NCBI GenBank assembly: GCA_022360355.1
Contig: JAKSCY010000172.1
Coordinates: forward strand, 1 to 8,691
Direction of reading: 5' to 3'
DNA length: 8,691 nucleotides
Source of the DNA: Chlorobiales bacterium
Lineage (GTDB): Bacteria; Bacteroidota; Chlorobiia; Chlorobiales; Chlorobiaceae
The position numbers and the translations under genes were made by a program. How positions within the stretch are numbered: the stretch's first letter is position 1; each line of letters starts with the position of its first letter. The notes beneath the pieces are model-generated. The model was not told the origin of the DNA and ran no database searches. It saw only the letters and a program-made list of their open reading frames with translations. This document shows, in pieces, positions 1-6,956 of this stretch.

Positions 1-945
1 ACCGTGAACCTCCGAAGGTAGCGTATTGAAAACGCCGGCGATATAGGTTCCGGGGTAGTGGTGTTCCGATGCTTTGGAACCTTCGTAAGCTCCTCTTGAC
101 CCGAGATAACCGTTACCTATGGCGGTAAGGGTTTCCCGGAGCTTTTCCTCTTCTTTCCTGAAAGCCGCATAGTGTAAGTGCCACCCGTCTTCGATAATGT
201 CGAATTCAAACCACTGGAAAATCTCATCGACAGTGATTTCACCAAGATCTCTGACAACCACGTCGGCTCCTTCCTCCTTCAGGCGTATTCCCTCGATTTC
301 GCGGGCAATCCCGAGCACCAGCCCGAAATTGCCGGCAGAACCAGCCTGAACACCGGAAATTGCATCCTCAACAACAACACAGTCATGAGGGTGCAGCCCG
401 AGATTTTCTGCTGCAGTTGTGAATATATCAGGATCAGGTTTACCTTTCAAGCCGAGTTCAAGAGAAACTTCGCCGTCAACACGGGTCTCGAACAGGTCTT
501 CGAGTTTTGCCAGTTCAAGGATAAGCTTGCAGTTTCTGCTCGAGGAAGCGATGCCGATACGAATGCCCCGTGATTTCAGCTCAAGAATGAAATCAACCGT
601 ACTTTGGTATACTTCAGGGCCTTCCTTGATGAGTATTTCAGTGAAAACCTCATTTTTTCTGTTTCCAAGTCCGCAGATTGATGGCATTTCCGGAACATCA
701 TCGATTTCTCCGAAAGGCAGTTCGATATCTCGTGATTCAAGAAAACTTTTTACGCCTTCCATACGTGGTTTGCCGTCAACGTACCCGAGGTAATCCATGT
801 TGGGGTCAAAAGGTACGAACGGTTCATTGTTTGCTTCCGCATATTCTTTAAGGAAGGCGTTGAACATGGATTCCCATGCCAGACTATGGATTCTCGCAGT
901 TCCCGTTACAACTCCGTCCAAATCGAAAATGACACCTTTAAGCAT
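1..945 (-). CDS. HAD beta-phosphoglucomutase-like domain fused to GH65 glycoside phosphorylase/hydrolase (partial, 3' end off left edge)
   Basis: All 315 codons from ATG at 945 to the left edge are open, and an in-frame TAA lies seven codons before the ATG, fixing the start. Residues 1 to about 240 form a HAD hydrolase of the beta-phosphoglucomutase type: D8 and D10 of the DLDGVV motif, S134 in ASSSRN, K169 in GKPDPD, and E193-D194 in VVVEDA match the phosphoryl-transfer residues of beta-PGM. From about residue 250 the sequence becomes the N-terminal domain of family GH65, with the signature [13 protein letters not shown] at 276-288. The catalytic (alpha/alpha)6 barrel would lie beyond the window. 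Inferred role: GH65 phosphorolyses an alpha-glucoside such as trehalose, kojibiose or maltose to beta-glucose 1-phosphate, which the HAD half isomerises to glucose 6-phosphate. The substrate cannot be told from this piece. It lies 45 bp after the HAD phosphatase gene and is probably co-transcribed. No clear Shine-Dalgarno is visible. Confidence 0.9.
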   Translation of the reverse strand, partial: MLKGVIFDLDGVVTGTARIHSLAWESMFNAFLKEYAEANNEPFVPFDPNMDYLGYVDGKPRMEGVKSFLESRDIELPFGEIDDVPEMPSICGLGNRKNEVFTEILIKEGPEVYQSTVDFILELKSRGIRIGIASSSRNCKLILELAKLEDLFETRVDGEVSLELGLKGKPDPDIFTTAAENLGLHPHDCVVVEDAISGVQAGSAGNFGLVLGIAREIEGIRLKEEGADVVVRDLGEITVDEIFQWFEFDIIEDGWHLHYAAFRKEEEKLRETLTAIGNGYLGSRGAYEGSKASEHHYPGTYIAGVFNTLPSEVHG

Positions 946-990
946 AGTATTATTGATATCGGTTTATGTGTGTGATAAAAAAACTTGAGT

Positions 991-2250
991 CTACAAGGAC
1001 AATAGCCCCAGAATTGTAAGAAGAATATCGGGTGAAGGCAGAATCAGGTTCTGAGGACAGATTTTCCGCACCTCTTCGGCAAGGTTCTGGTCTTTCGTTA
1101 CGAATATTGTCCATACGTCATCGCACATTTCGACGGCTTTTTTCAACATCGGTATGTCCGAAGAAGTGTCTCCGCAAACAAGATTCGGGCCACAATCCGC
1201 TTCTATGTCGATTGTTTTACAGATGAATTCCAGTCCGTCTCCTTTGTCGAAATCTTTTACGGAGTTGTTTCCCTTTTTGTCGATGGTAAGGATGATCTCT
1301 ATGTCAAGACCGGTGTCCTCGATACGGAAGTTTCTTCTTTTCGGGTCAATTTCCCTGACAATGCTTTTTATCTTTTTGAGGAACGCCGTCGATTCCTCGG
1401 GATTTATGGAACAGGTGATATCCTGTCTGGCGATGGTTGTCTGGCCGAACTTGAACTGGAGCGCCGATCCGATAAAGTTGAATTTTTCAAAGCTTGGATC
1501 CTTGAGCAGCTGGCGAAGCCTGTCGTTGAGCAGGTGTATGAGTTCCTGCTTGTGTTCATCTATGGGGAAGCTGTGAAAGTGTCCTTCCGGATCGATAAAT
1601 TCTCTTCCCTTGGAGCCTGCGTAAAAAAAAATGTCGGTGGGGTTTATCGATACGTTCAGGATTCCGAAGTCCTTGAGGGGCGCCGAAGTGATGAAGATCG
1701 GATAACTGCAACGGTTTTTGGCAAACCTTGAAAGGAATACCGAGTTATAAATAGGCTGAACTGACGAACGGTACCTGCCGCAGTAATTGTTTGTTGTCCC
1801 GTCGCGGTCGGTAATGAATGCATTGAATTTTTTTCCGCGAAGCTTCGCTACGCCTTCGTTTACGTATTTGCGAAAATCAGGAATGAACTTTGCAAGGTAG
1901 TTTATAAAGAGGTCTTCACCGTATTCGAGGTAATAGATGTCTTTTTTCAGCTCTCTGATCTCATAGGTGAGGTCAACCTCGATCTGCTTTTTCCCGTCCA
2001 GTCGCAGCACCCGTTGACCGGTATAATCGTCGATATGAATGGTTTCAAGCGAATAGAGGGCGTTTTTCAGAGATTCTATGCACTGCTGGCCTACAACCCG
2101 CTGTTCCATGATGTTCCGCACAATGGGTTCCCGCAGGTCACGGGTTTCGGATTTGAGCTGGTACAGCTCCTTGAGCGTCCCTATATCCTGAAGTGAGATC
2201 GGTGCCGTGCATGTCTCGAGCTTCTTTTCTTTCAGAATCTGTTGTTGCAT
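991..2250 (-). CDS. HAD-superfamily phosphatase resembling trehalose-6-phosphate phosphatase, with N-terminal helical extension
   Basis: The 419-residue product has a C-terminal HAD domain from about residue 140: motif I is TDRDGTT (nucleophile D148, acid/base D150), motif II is ITSAP (T188/S189), motif III lysine is K336 in DKGDGL, and motif IV is GDTSSD (360-365). The order, plus an ETGLDIEI-like stretch (near 311-319; EDTGLDIEI) before the motif III lysine, resembles OtsB-type sugar phosphatases. It is longer than a minimal OtsB (about 270 residues) because residues 1-140 form a charged, probably helical region without recognisable motifs. Expected reaction: removal of phosphate from a disaccharide phosphate, probably trehalose 6-phosphate, in the cytoplasm. 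The neighbouring HAD-GH65 gene supports this. An in-frame TAG upstream leaves this ATG as the first; the ribosome binding site is weak. A sucrose- or glucosylglycerol-phosphate phosphatase is a possible alternative. Confidence 0.8.
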   Translation of the reverse strand: MQQQILKEKKLETCTAPISLQDIGTLKELYQLKSETRDLREPIVRNIMEQRVVGQQCIESLKNALYSLETIHIDDYTGQRVLRLDGKKQIEVDLTYEIRELKKDIYYLEYGEDLFINYLAKFIPDFRKYVNEGVAKLRGKKFNAFITDRDGTTNNYCGRYRSSVQPIYNSVFLSRFAKNRCSYPIFITSAPLKDFGILNVSINPTDIFFYAGSKGREFIDPEGHFHSFPIDEHKQELIHLLNDRLRQLLKDPSFEKFNFIGSALQFKFGQTTIARQDITCSINPEESTAFLKKIKSIVREIDPKRRNFRIEDTGLDIEIILTIDKKGNNSVKDFDKGDGLEFICKTIDIEADCGPNLVCGDTSSDIPMLKKAVEMCDDVWTIFVTKDQNLAEEVRKICPQNLILPSPDILLTILGLLSL

Positions 2251-2431
2251 GTGTTCCGTGTGCCGGGGCAGTGGTTGTACAAAAAAATGTTTACTAATCT
2301 AACAAAAGATCCTGTTAAAGGAGTTATTTTTTACGAAAAAGACACAAGCAGTCGGAGTCCGGAACATTCGCAGCAAACCATCCGTTTTCCGATGCCGGTT
2401 TCCTGTTCCTTACTCCTTGCGTTTATTTAGA
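2251..2431 (-). promoter_or_regulatory. Intergenic leader before the HAD/GH65 gene pair
   Basis: These 181 bp separate tmk from the disaccharide-metabolism pair and probably hold the pair's promoter. A small perfect dyad, TAACA-N8-TGTTA at 2300-2317, lies about 50 bp upstream of the start codon and could be a repressor site. I see no confident -35/-10 pair and no intrinsic terminator for tmk. The promoter assignment is inference from position. Confidence 0.25.
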
Positions 2432-3073
2432 CTACAGGCCGGAACAGACCAGTGCCAGTTTTTGCACTATTTCTTCGTGAATGTTTTCAGCGTCATTACA
2501 GGCGTCCAGCATCATAAAGCGTTTTTTTTCACTTCCCGCAAGTTGCAGGTAGCCTTCCCTGACCCGCTGATAAAAGGCCAGGCCGGAGCTTTCCATCCGG
2601 TCGAGTTCATTTTCCTCGAAAGAAAGAGGTATCGATTTTTCTGAAAACTTTCTGATGAGAGCGTCTTCCGGTGATATGTCGAGAAAGAATGTGATATCGG
2701 GTTCCAGACCGAACGTTGAAACGGTGTTGACCGCCCGAAGCATCTCGAGGTCAAGGCCGCGGCCATATCCCTGGTATGCCGTGGTTGAGTCATAAAACCG
2801 ATCGACAATTACAACGTTGCCCTGCTTCAGGGCCGGCGATATAACATTCTGCACCAGTTCGGCACGGCTTGCGGAAAAAAGCAGCAGTTCGCCGATCGGT
2901 GTGATGTCATGCTTGCTTTCAAGCAGGAGACTCCGGATTTTTTCCGCGATAACGGTTCCGCCCGGTTCCCGAAGTGTCAGTACCTGATGGCCTTTTTCCG
3001 ACAGGTGTTTTTTCAGCTTCTTTACCTGGGTTGACTTGCCCGCCCCGTCAATACCTTCAAATGATATGAACAT
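2432..3073 (-). CDS. tmk: Thymidylate kinase (dTMP kinase)
   Basis: This 213-residue protein phosphorylates dTMP to dTDP with ATP in the cytoplasm, an essential step of dTTP synthesis. The Walker A loop is GIDGAGKST (7-15) after FISFE, followed by REPGGT (35-40), the FSASRAE segment (66-72), and the DRF motif with [13 protein letters not shown] (91-106), all hallmark thymidylate kinase elements. The length is typical. The LID segment (about 141-160) is longer and poorer in arginine than in the Escherichia coli enzyme; only the closing LDRME (158-161) matches well. It starts 24 bp after the alpha/beta hydrolase stop on the same strand, so the two are likely transcribed together. No strong Shine-Dalgarno precedes the ATG. 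Confidence 0.97.
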   Translation of the reverse strand: MFISFEGIDGAGKSTQVKKLKKHLSEKGHQVLTLREPGGTVIAEKIRSLLLESKHDITPIGELLLFSASRAELVQNVISPALKQGNVVIVDRFYDSTTAYQGYGRGLDLEMLRAVNTVSTFGLEPDITFFLDISPEDALIRKFSEKSIPLSFEENELDRMESSGLAFYQRVREGYLQLAGSEKKRFMMLDACNDAENIHEEIVQKLALVCSGL

Positions 3074-3097
3074 TATACAGGAAACAGATTATCTCGC

Positions 3098-3949
3098 TCA
3101 TTCCTGAGAGCGATCGTTCAGAAGAAATCCGGTCACGATACTGCTGAATGATTCAGGGTATTCAAGCATGGGAGCGTGACCACAGTTTTTGAAAATATAC
3201 AGCTCAGAACCGGGGATTTCGTTATGAGCGACCCGTGCAACCGATGGTGAAATATACTGATCATGATCGCCCCACAAAATCAAAACGGGAGTATCGAGTC
3301 TGCGCAGCTCCTGCCGCAGGCCTGTCCTTGCAAGATCGAGTTGTCTGAAGTTTTTGTTCAGGGCCATAATGGTTTCTATCGCATCTTTGTCCCTTGAGAC
3401 AGTAAGGTTTTTTTTATAAGAGGCACTGTTGACCCGTTCAGGGGAGTGAAATGCTGTTTTGAACGCCTTTGACGCCACTTTCTCGCTGGTAAAAATCGTT
3501 TTCAGTACCTGTTTTACCCCCGGCAAGCTGATGCCCCTGACCCAGCCTGGTTGTTCAGCAAAGCCGTCGGTATTGCTCAGTACCAGTTTTTCAAAACTTC
3601 CGGGGTAGAGAAGCTCGGTCGCCAGGAGGTATTTGCCGCCCATTGAGTGGCCGACAGCGAACGTCCCTTTGTTTGTGGTGTTGCGGGTTTTTTCCAAAAA
3701 CTCTCTGATCAACGACGAATACAGTTTGAGAGAGTAAGGGGCTTTTTTCGGCTTGTCCGATTCTCCGAAACCCAGCAGATCAAGCGCGAGCACTCTGAAT
3801 GACCTGGAAAGCAGCGGAATAACCTGTTCAAAAAAATCCAGGGAGCATGAAATGCCGTGAAGCAGAAGCAGCATGGGGTGTGGGCCTCCTGTGTCGAAGT
3901 AACGGTGGTTATGTCCGCTCAGGGTTATAGTGCTGCTGTTTTGAAGCAT
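3098..3949 (-). CDS. Alpha/beta-hydrolase fold protein
   Basis: A 283-residue hydrolase of unknown substrate. Seen: the oxyanion HG pair after a hydrophobic strand (LLLLHGI, H31-G32), the nucleophile elbow GHSMGG with S102, WGDHD with the probable catalytic aspartate D230, and NCGHAPMLE with H258, so the Ser-Asp-His triad is complete. A cap region lies between about 127 and 215. No signal peptide or membrane segment is visible, so it is probably cytoplasmic. The frame stays open upstream to an ATG at 4078, but those 43 residues show no family resemblance and the far end runs into repeat DNA (4066 onward); ATG 3949, just before the first core strand, is the better start. Such enzymes include esterases, haloperoxidase-like proteins and the BchO group; nothing here picks one out. 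Its stop lies 24 bp before tmk. Confidence 0.88.
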   Translation of the reverse strand: MLQNSSTITLSGHNHRYFDTGGPHPMLLLLHGISCSLDFFEQVIPLLSRSFRVLALDLLGFGESDKPKKAPYSLKLYSSLIREFLEKTRNTTNKGTFAVGHSMGGKYLLATELLYPGSFEKLVLSNTDGFAEQPGWVRGISLPGVKQVLKTIFTSEKVASKAFKTAFHSPERVNSASYKKNLTVSRDKDAIETIMALNKNFRQLDLARTGLRQELRRLDTPVLILWGDHDQYISPSVARVAHNEIPGSELYIFKNCGHAPMLEYPESFSSIVTGFLLNDRSQE

Positions 3950-4065
3950 CCGGCAACAGGTTTCGATCTGTGTGGCTTTGAAAGAAACAAATATCCGGCA
4001 GTCGGAGAATTTTGATAGAATAACAAAGGGGCAGATGAAAAAGGTTCCATTGGGTGTTTCCCCCG

Positions 4066-4130
4066 CGCTACGTTGCAAGACGGACGATTTCGCTCAAGAT
4101 CAAGGACTGCCAGTGCTTTTGAGGCGGAAT
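4066..4130 (+). repeat. Repeat unit, direct copy 1
   Basis: This segment aligns base for base, without a gap, with 4254-4318. Shared blocks include GATTTCGC, AAGATCAAGGA and CAGTGCTTTTGA. It also aligns in inverted orientation with 4350-4397, sharing ACTGGCA, GCGAAAT and TTGCA blocks. It marks the hydrolase-proximal end of the repeat cluster. Confidence 0.85.
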
Positions 4131-4181
4131 TTTAATTTTATTGAAACAACACAAAGTCCGTTGAATAAGCGAAGCGAGCGA

Positions 4182-4240
4182 TTCGAGAACAAGGCGAACG
4201 GCGCAAGGACATGTTGGAGTATTCGGAGCATGAGAACACC
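4182..4240 (+). repeat. Repeat unit with CAAGGCGAACGG block (copy near SDR)
   Basis: It contains CAAGGCGAACGG at 4190-4201 followed by a GGAGT...ATGAG hairpin-like core at 4216-4234. The same order of blocks recurs downstream of korB at 7853-7920, about 3.7 kb away, which makes this a dispersed intergenic repeat rather than a local duplication. Similarity outside the blocks is low, so the copies are old or loosely constrained. Confidence 0.7.
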
Positions 4241-4253
4241 ATTTGATAACCTG

Positions 4254-4397
4254 CGCTGCCCTGGAAAATGGATGATTTCGCCAAAGATCAAGGAATGTCA
4301 GTGCTTTTGAAGCGGAGTGTATATCAAAATACATGAGCATCGAAAGTACTGGCATGACGCGGAGATTGGGCGAAATGGCCATTTTGCAGGGTAGCGA
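4254..4397. repeat. 144-bp imperfect palindrome abutting the SDR stop codon
   Basis: The outer arms, 4254-4271 and 4379-4396, are complementary at 16 of 18 positions. The apex is TGTAT (4318-4322) and ATACA (4329-4333) around a six-base loop. Between these the arms keep matching in blocks (ATTTCGCC, CAGTGCTTT against CAGTACTTT) with mismatches and small shifts. The left arm is also direct copy 2 of the 65-bp unit at 4066-4130. The palindrome ends one base before the TAA of the dehydrogenase gene, so its transcript would fold just past that stop codon and might end or stabilise the mRNA. It has no U-tract, so it is not a standard intrinsic terminator. Confidence 0.85.
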
Positions 4398-4398
4398 A

Positions 4399-5121
4399 TT
4401 AATGGGGTTGTCCTGTGGGCCGTATCAAAACCTGATTCACATCAACATGAGGCGGCTGGTTGACAGCGTACATGACGGCACGTGCTACGTCTTCGGGGTG
4501 CAGTTCAGGGGTGCCGGGCTTCGGTACAGTTCCCCAGAAAGGAGTATCAACAACCCCCGGCTCTATCAGCGTGACGCGGACTCCTGTGCCGACCATTTCA
4601 TTGCGTACAGCCTGTGCAATTCCGGTGACCGCCCATTTGGTGGCGGAGTAGAGGTTGCGGATCGAGGTGATATGGCCGACAACCGATCCGGTAATCAGAA
4701 AGTGCCCTCCGGTTTTAACCAGTTCCGGCAGGCACAGCCGCGCAGTAACGGCGGAGCCGTATACGTTGGTGAGCACCATCTCTTTCCATTCATCCAGTTT
4801 GTCCTCCCCTCCGTAAAAAGGAGACCCTTTGGAAAATCCCGCATTTGCAAACACTGCATCGATTCGCCCAAAGTTTCCTACGGTCTTGCCGACCAGTTCC
4901 TTCTGTGCCTCTCCGTCGGAGACGTCGCAGGCGACGGCCATGGCTGTATCGTCGCCGAGTTCGTTTCGCAGGGCTTCGAGCTTGCCGGTTGAACGGGCAG
5001 CAAGCACTACCCTGTAGCCTGCTTCTGCGGCCTGCCTGGCTGTTGCTTCGCCGATCCCGGTGGAGGCGCCTGTTATGAGAAATACTTTCCTGTTCTGCAT
5101 GGTTTGATCAGTTACATTCAT
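4399..5121 (-). CDS. Classical short-chain dehydrogenase/reductase (SDR)
   Basis: A 240-residue NAD(P)-dependent oxidoreductase with a complete set of classical SDR motifs: TGASTGIG (17-24) for the cofactor, CDVSD (65-69), FANAG (91-95), N119, the catalytic S146, Y158 and K162 (YSATK), and EPG (187-189). R43 in the AARS stretch after the second strand hints at NADPH preference. The end, VLIRPTGQPH, resembles the YdfG-like group that oxidises serine or reduces 3-hydroxy acid aldehydes, but the substrate is unknown. Two starts are possible: ATG 5121 has GAGG only two bases upstream, while the second methionine (ATG at 5100) has no site of its own; I keep the longer form. It is transcribed divergently from korA and ends against a large palindromic repeat. 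Confidence 0.93.
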   Translation of the reverse strand: MNVTDQTMQNRKVFLITGASTGIGEATARQAAEAGYRVVLAARSTGKLEALRNELGDDTAMAVACDVSDGEAQKELVGKTVGNFGRIDAVFANAGFSKGSPFYGGEDKLDEWKEMVLTNVYGSAVTARLCLPELVKTGGHFLITGSVVGHITSIRNLYSATKWAVTGIAQAVRNEMVGTGVRVTLIEPGVVDTPFWGTVPKPGTPELHPEDVARAVMYAVNQPPHVDVNQVLIRPTGQPH

Positions 5122-5257
5122 TGCCTCTTTTGTTCAAGTAAACCGTTTTTTCCGAATTTTCTTGTCAGGAAAAATGTTATAGGAACAAATCCGGGTCACG
5201 TTTTTTCTTATTGAGCACATTTGCGGTTTATTGGCGTGCCAACGATATCCATGTCTC
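5122..5257. promoter_or_regulatory. Divergent regulatory region between the SDR gene and korA, with a 21-bp dyad
   Basis: This 136-bp space must hold promoters for both directions. A quasi-palindrome at 5155-5175 is centred on T5165 and pairs at 8 of 10 positions (TTTTC.TG / CA.GAAAA), making it a possible binding site for a dimeric regulator. A TTGTCA at 5162-5167 inside it resembles a -35 box, but no matching -10 follows at 16-18 bp. Function is inferred from position and symmetry. Confidence 0.35.
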
Positions 5258-6955
5258 ATGAGTCGTTATGAAAACGATATTTCCATTGTATTCGGGGGAG
5301 CGGCTGGTCAGGGAGTACAGACAATAGCCGACGCTCTTGTCACAGTGCTTAAAAAAAACGGATGTTCTGTGTTCGCATGCACTGAGTTTATGTCCCGTAT
5401 CCGCGGAGGGAGTAATTCTACCCAGGTCAGGATCACAGAAAAAAAGCGCTCTGCCTATGTGCGCAGAATTGATTTTTTGTTTGCACTCAATGCTGAAGCG
5501 ATAGAGCATCTCCGCGATCGTATCGGTGAAGGTACGCTTGTCTTTGCTGAAAAAGGCCCGATGGAGGGGATGGAAACGACAGATTTCATCGACACACCCT
5601 TTGCGGCATTTGCAAAACAGGCCGGAAATCCGATTTTTTCAAACACCGTGGCGGTGGGTCTTGTACTCGGACTTCTCGACATTCCTCTCAATGCTTTTTC
5701 CGGGTATCTGACGGAACAGTTTGCCGCCAAGGGAGAGCAAGTTGTTTCGCAGAATATTGCTGCAGCAAGACTCGGATATGGTTTCGGCAGGGAAACCGCT
5801 GAAAAAAAGCAGATCGAAGTGGCGATCAAACCGGCAGAAGTGCGGACTGATGAATTGCTGATCGATGGAAACGCGGCTGTAGGGTTCGGGACGATTGCTG
5901 CCGGCTGTAATTTTATTTCTTCCTATCCCATGTCTCCGGGAACCGGTCTCTTGACATTTCTTGCTCAAAGGGCAGACGATTTCAATATTGTCGTTGATCA
6001 GGCAGAGGACGAAATTGCCGCCATCAATGCAGCCCTTGGGGCGTCTTACGCGGGAGCGCGGGCAATTGTTACCACTTCAGGAGGCGGCTTCGCCCTCATG
6101 GAAGAGGGGATAAGCCTTGCCGGTGTTACCGAGGTGCCGGTCGTGGTTCATCTCGGGCAGCGCCCCGGTCCGGCAACCGGATTGCCTACGCGCACTGAAC
6201 AGGCGGATTTGAATCTTGCACTGTATGCAGGGCATGGAGAGTTTTCCCGCGTGATTCTGGCTCCGGGGACATTTGCGCAGGCGATCGAACTGATGCAGCG
6301 AGCGTTTCAGCTTGCCGATAAATACCAGACAACCGTTTTTGTGCTGACCGACCAGTTTTTTCTCGATTCTGTTGCTTCAGTGGAGGAATCGGAAATTGTC
6401 AGGTTACCTGTAGACCGGCATATTGTCAAGACGGATGCAGAGTACAAAAGATACCGGTTTACCGCAGACGGAATATCGCCCAGGGGAGTGCCGGGTTACG
6501 GTTACGGTATTGTCAAGGCAGACTCGCATGAACATGACGAAAGTGGTCATCTGACTGAGAGTTTCGAGTTACGCCGGAAGATGGTCGGAAAAAGGCTCCG
6601 GCGGCTGCAGCCTCTTGGCAGGGAAGCTTTGCTTCCTGAACGTTTCGGCCCTGTCGAAGCGGAAAACGTCGTCGTCTGCTGGGGATCGAACCGCGGTGTG
6701 CTCGATGAGGCACTCGATAATCTCCAGCGGGAAGATCTTTGCGGGCTGCACTTTTCGCAGCTTGTTCCTGTAAACCCGGCAGTTGGAGAAATGCTTGATA
6801 CAAAGAAAATCATTGTGCTTGAAAACAACGCAACGGGACAGTTTGCCGATTTGCTGAGCCGTGAGCTCGGTGTTAGAGTTTTCCGAAAAATCCTCAAGGT
6901 GAGCGGAGAACCGTTCTCAGTGGAAGAAGTCGTGCAGGCATTAGGAGAACTGTAA
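5258..6955 (+). CDS. korA: 2-oxoacid:ferredoxin oxidoreductase, gamma-alpha fusion subunit (probably 2-oxoglutarate)
   Basis: A 565-residue subunit in which the gamma domain (about 1-185, starting with FGGAAGQG and containing MSRIRGGSNSTQVRI) is fused ahead of the alpha domain. The alpha part has SSYPMSPGTG (222-230, the YPITPS-type substrate motif in variant form), VDQAEDEIAAI, and the signature GQRPGPATGLPTRTEQADL (300-318). With KorB it should catalyse succinyl-CoA + CO2 + 2 reduced ferredoxin to 2-oxoglutarate + CoA, or the reverse; in green sulfur bacteria this is a CO2-fixing step of the reductive TCA cycle. Substrate is inferred from family and setting; other 2-oxoacids cannot be excluded. 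It carries no ferredoxin-like 4Fe-4S domain. The frame is open to a TTG at 5231, but ATG 5258 fits the family start better; neither has a strong Shine-Dalgarno. It is one base from korB. Confidence 0.93.
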   Translation: MSRYENDISIVFGGAAGQGVQTIADALVTVLKKNGCSVFACTEFMSRIRGGSNSTQVRITEKKRSAYVRRIDFLFALNAEAIEHLRDRIGEGTLVFAEKGPMEGMETTDFIDTPFAAFAKQAGNPIFSNTVAVGLVLGLLDIPLNAFSGYLTEQFAAKGEQVVSQNIAAARLGYGFGRETAEKKQIEVAIKPAEVRTDELLIDGNAAVGFGTIAAGCNFISSYPMSPGTGLLTFLAQRADDFNIVVDQAEDEIAAINAALGASYAGARAIVTTSGGGFALMEEGISLAGVTEVPVVVHLGQRPGPATGLPTRTEQADLNLALYAGHGEFSRVILAPGTFAQAIELMQRAFQLADKYQTTVFVLTDQFFLDSVASVEESEIVRLPVDRHIVKTDAEYKRYRFTADGISPRGVPGYGYGIVKADSHEHDESGHLTESFELRRKMVGKRLRRLQPLGREALLPERFGPVEAENVVVCWGSNRGVLDEALDNLQREDLCGLHFSQLVPVNPAVGEMLDTKKIIVLENNATGQFADLLSRELGVRVFRKILKVSGEPFSVEEVVQALGEL

Positions 6956-6956
6956 T

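Larger units (their letters stand above)
3950..4398. other. 449-bp non-coding gap filled with related repeats
   Basis: No convincing gene is present between the dehydrogenase stop and the hydrolase start. About 115 bp nearest the hydrolase (3950-4065) look unique and probably hold its promoter, although no clear -35/-10 pair is visible. The rest, 4066-4397, is built of repeat units: two direct copies of a 65-bp segment, one inverted copy that makes a long palindrome with the second, and a separate hairpin-like unit between them that recurs after korB. The ORFs crossing this region in several frames are short and resemble nothing. Confidence 0.75.

Noticed and set aside
2362..2376. GTCGGAGTCCGGAAC near-palindrome after tmk as a terminator
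   Set aside because: Pairing is short and interrupted, and no T-tract follows on the minus strand.
3950..4078. N-terminal extension of the alpha/beta hydrolase to ATG 4078
   Set aside because: The 43 extra residues show no family resemblance and the start lies inside repeat DNA; ATG 3949 sits at the expected distance from the HG motif.
4066..4397. Repeat cluster as a CRISPR array
   Set aside because: The units are 65 bp, few, partly inverted and not separated by uniform spacers; no cas genes are near.
4333..4992. 219-codon plus-strand frame
   Set aside because: It is antisense to the SDR gene, begins in the palindrome, and its translation resembles no protein family, whereas the opposite strand has all SDR motifs.
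5231..5257. TTG start of korA at 5231
   Set aside because: It would add nine residues ahead of the family's usual N-terminus, with no ribosome-binding site; ATG 5258 is preferred.
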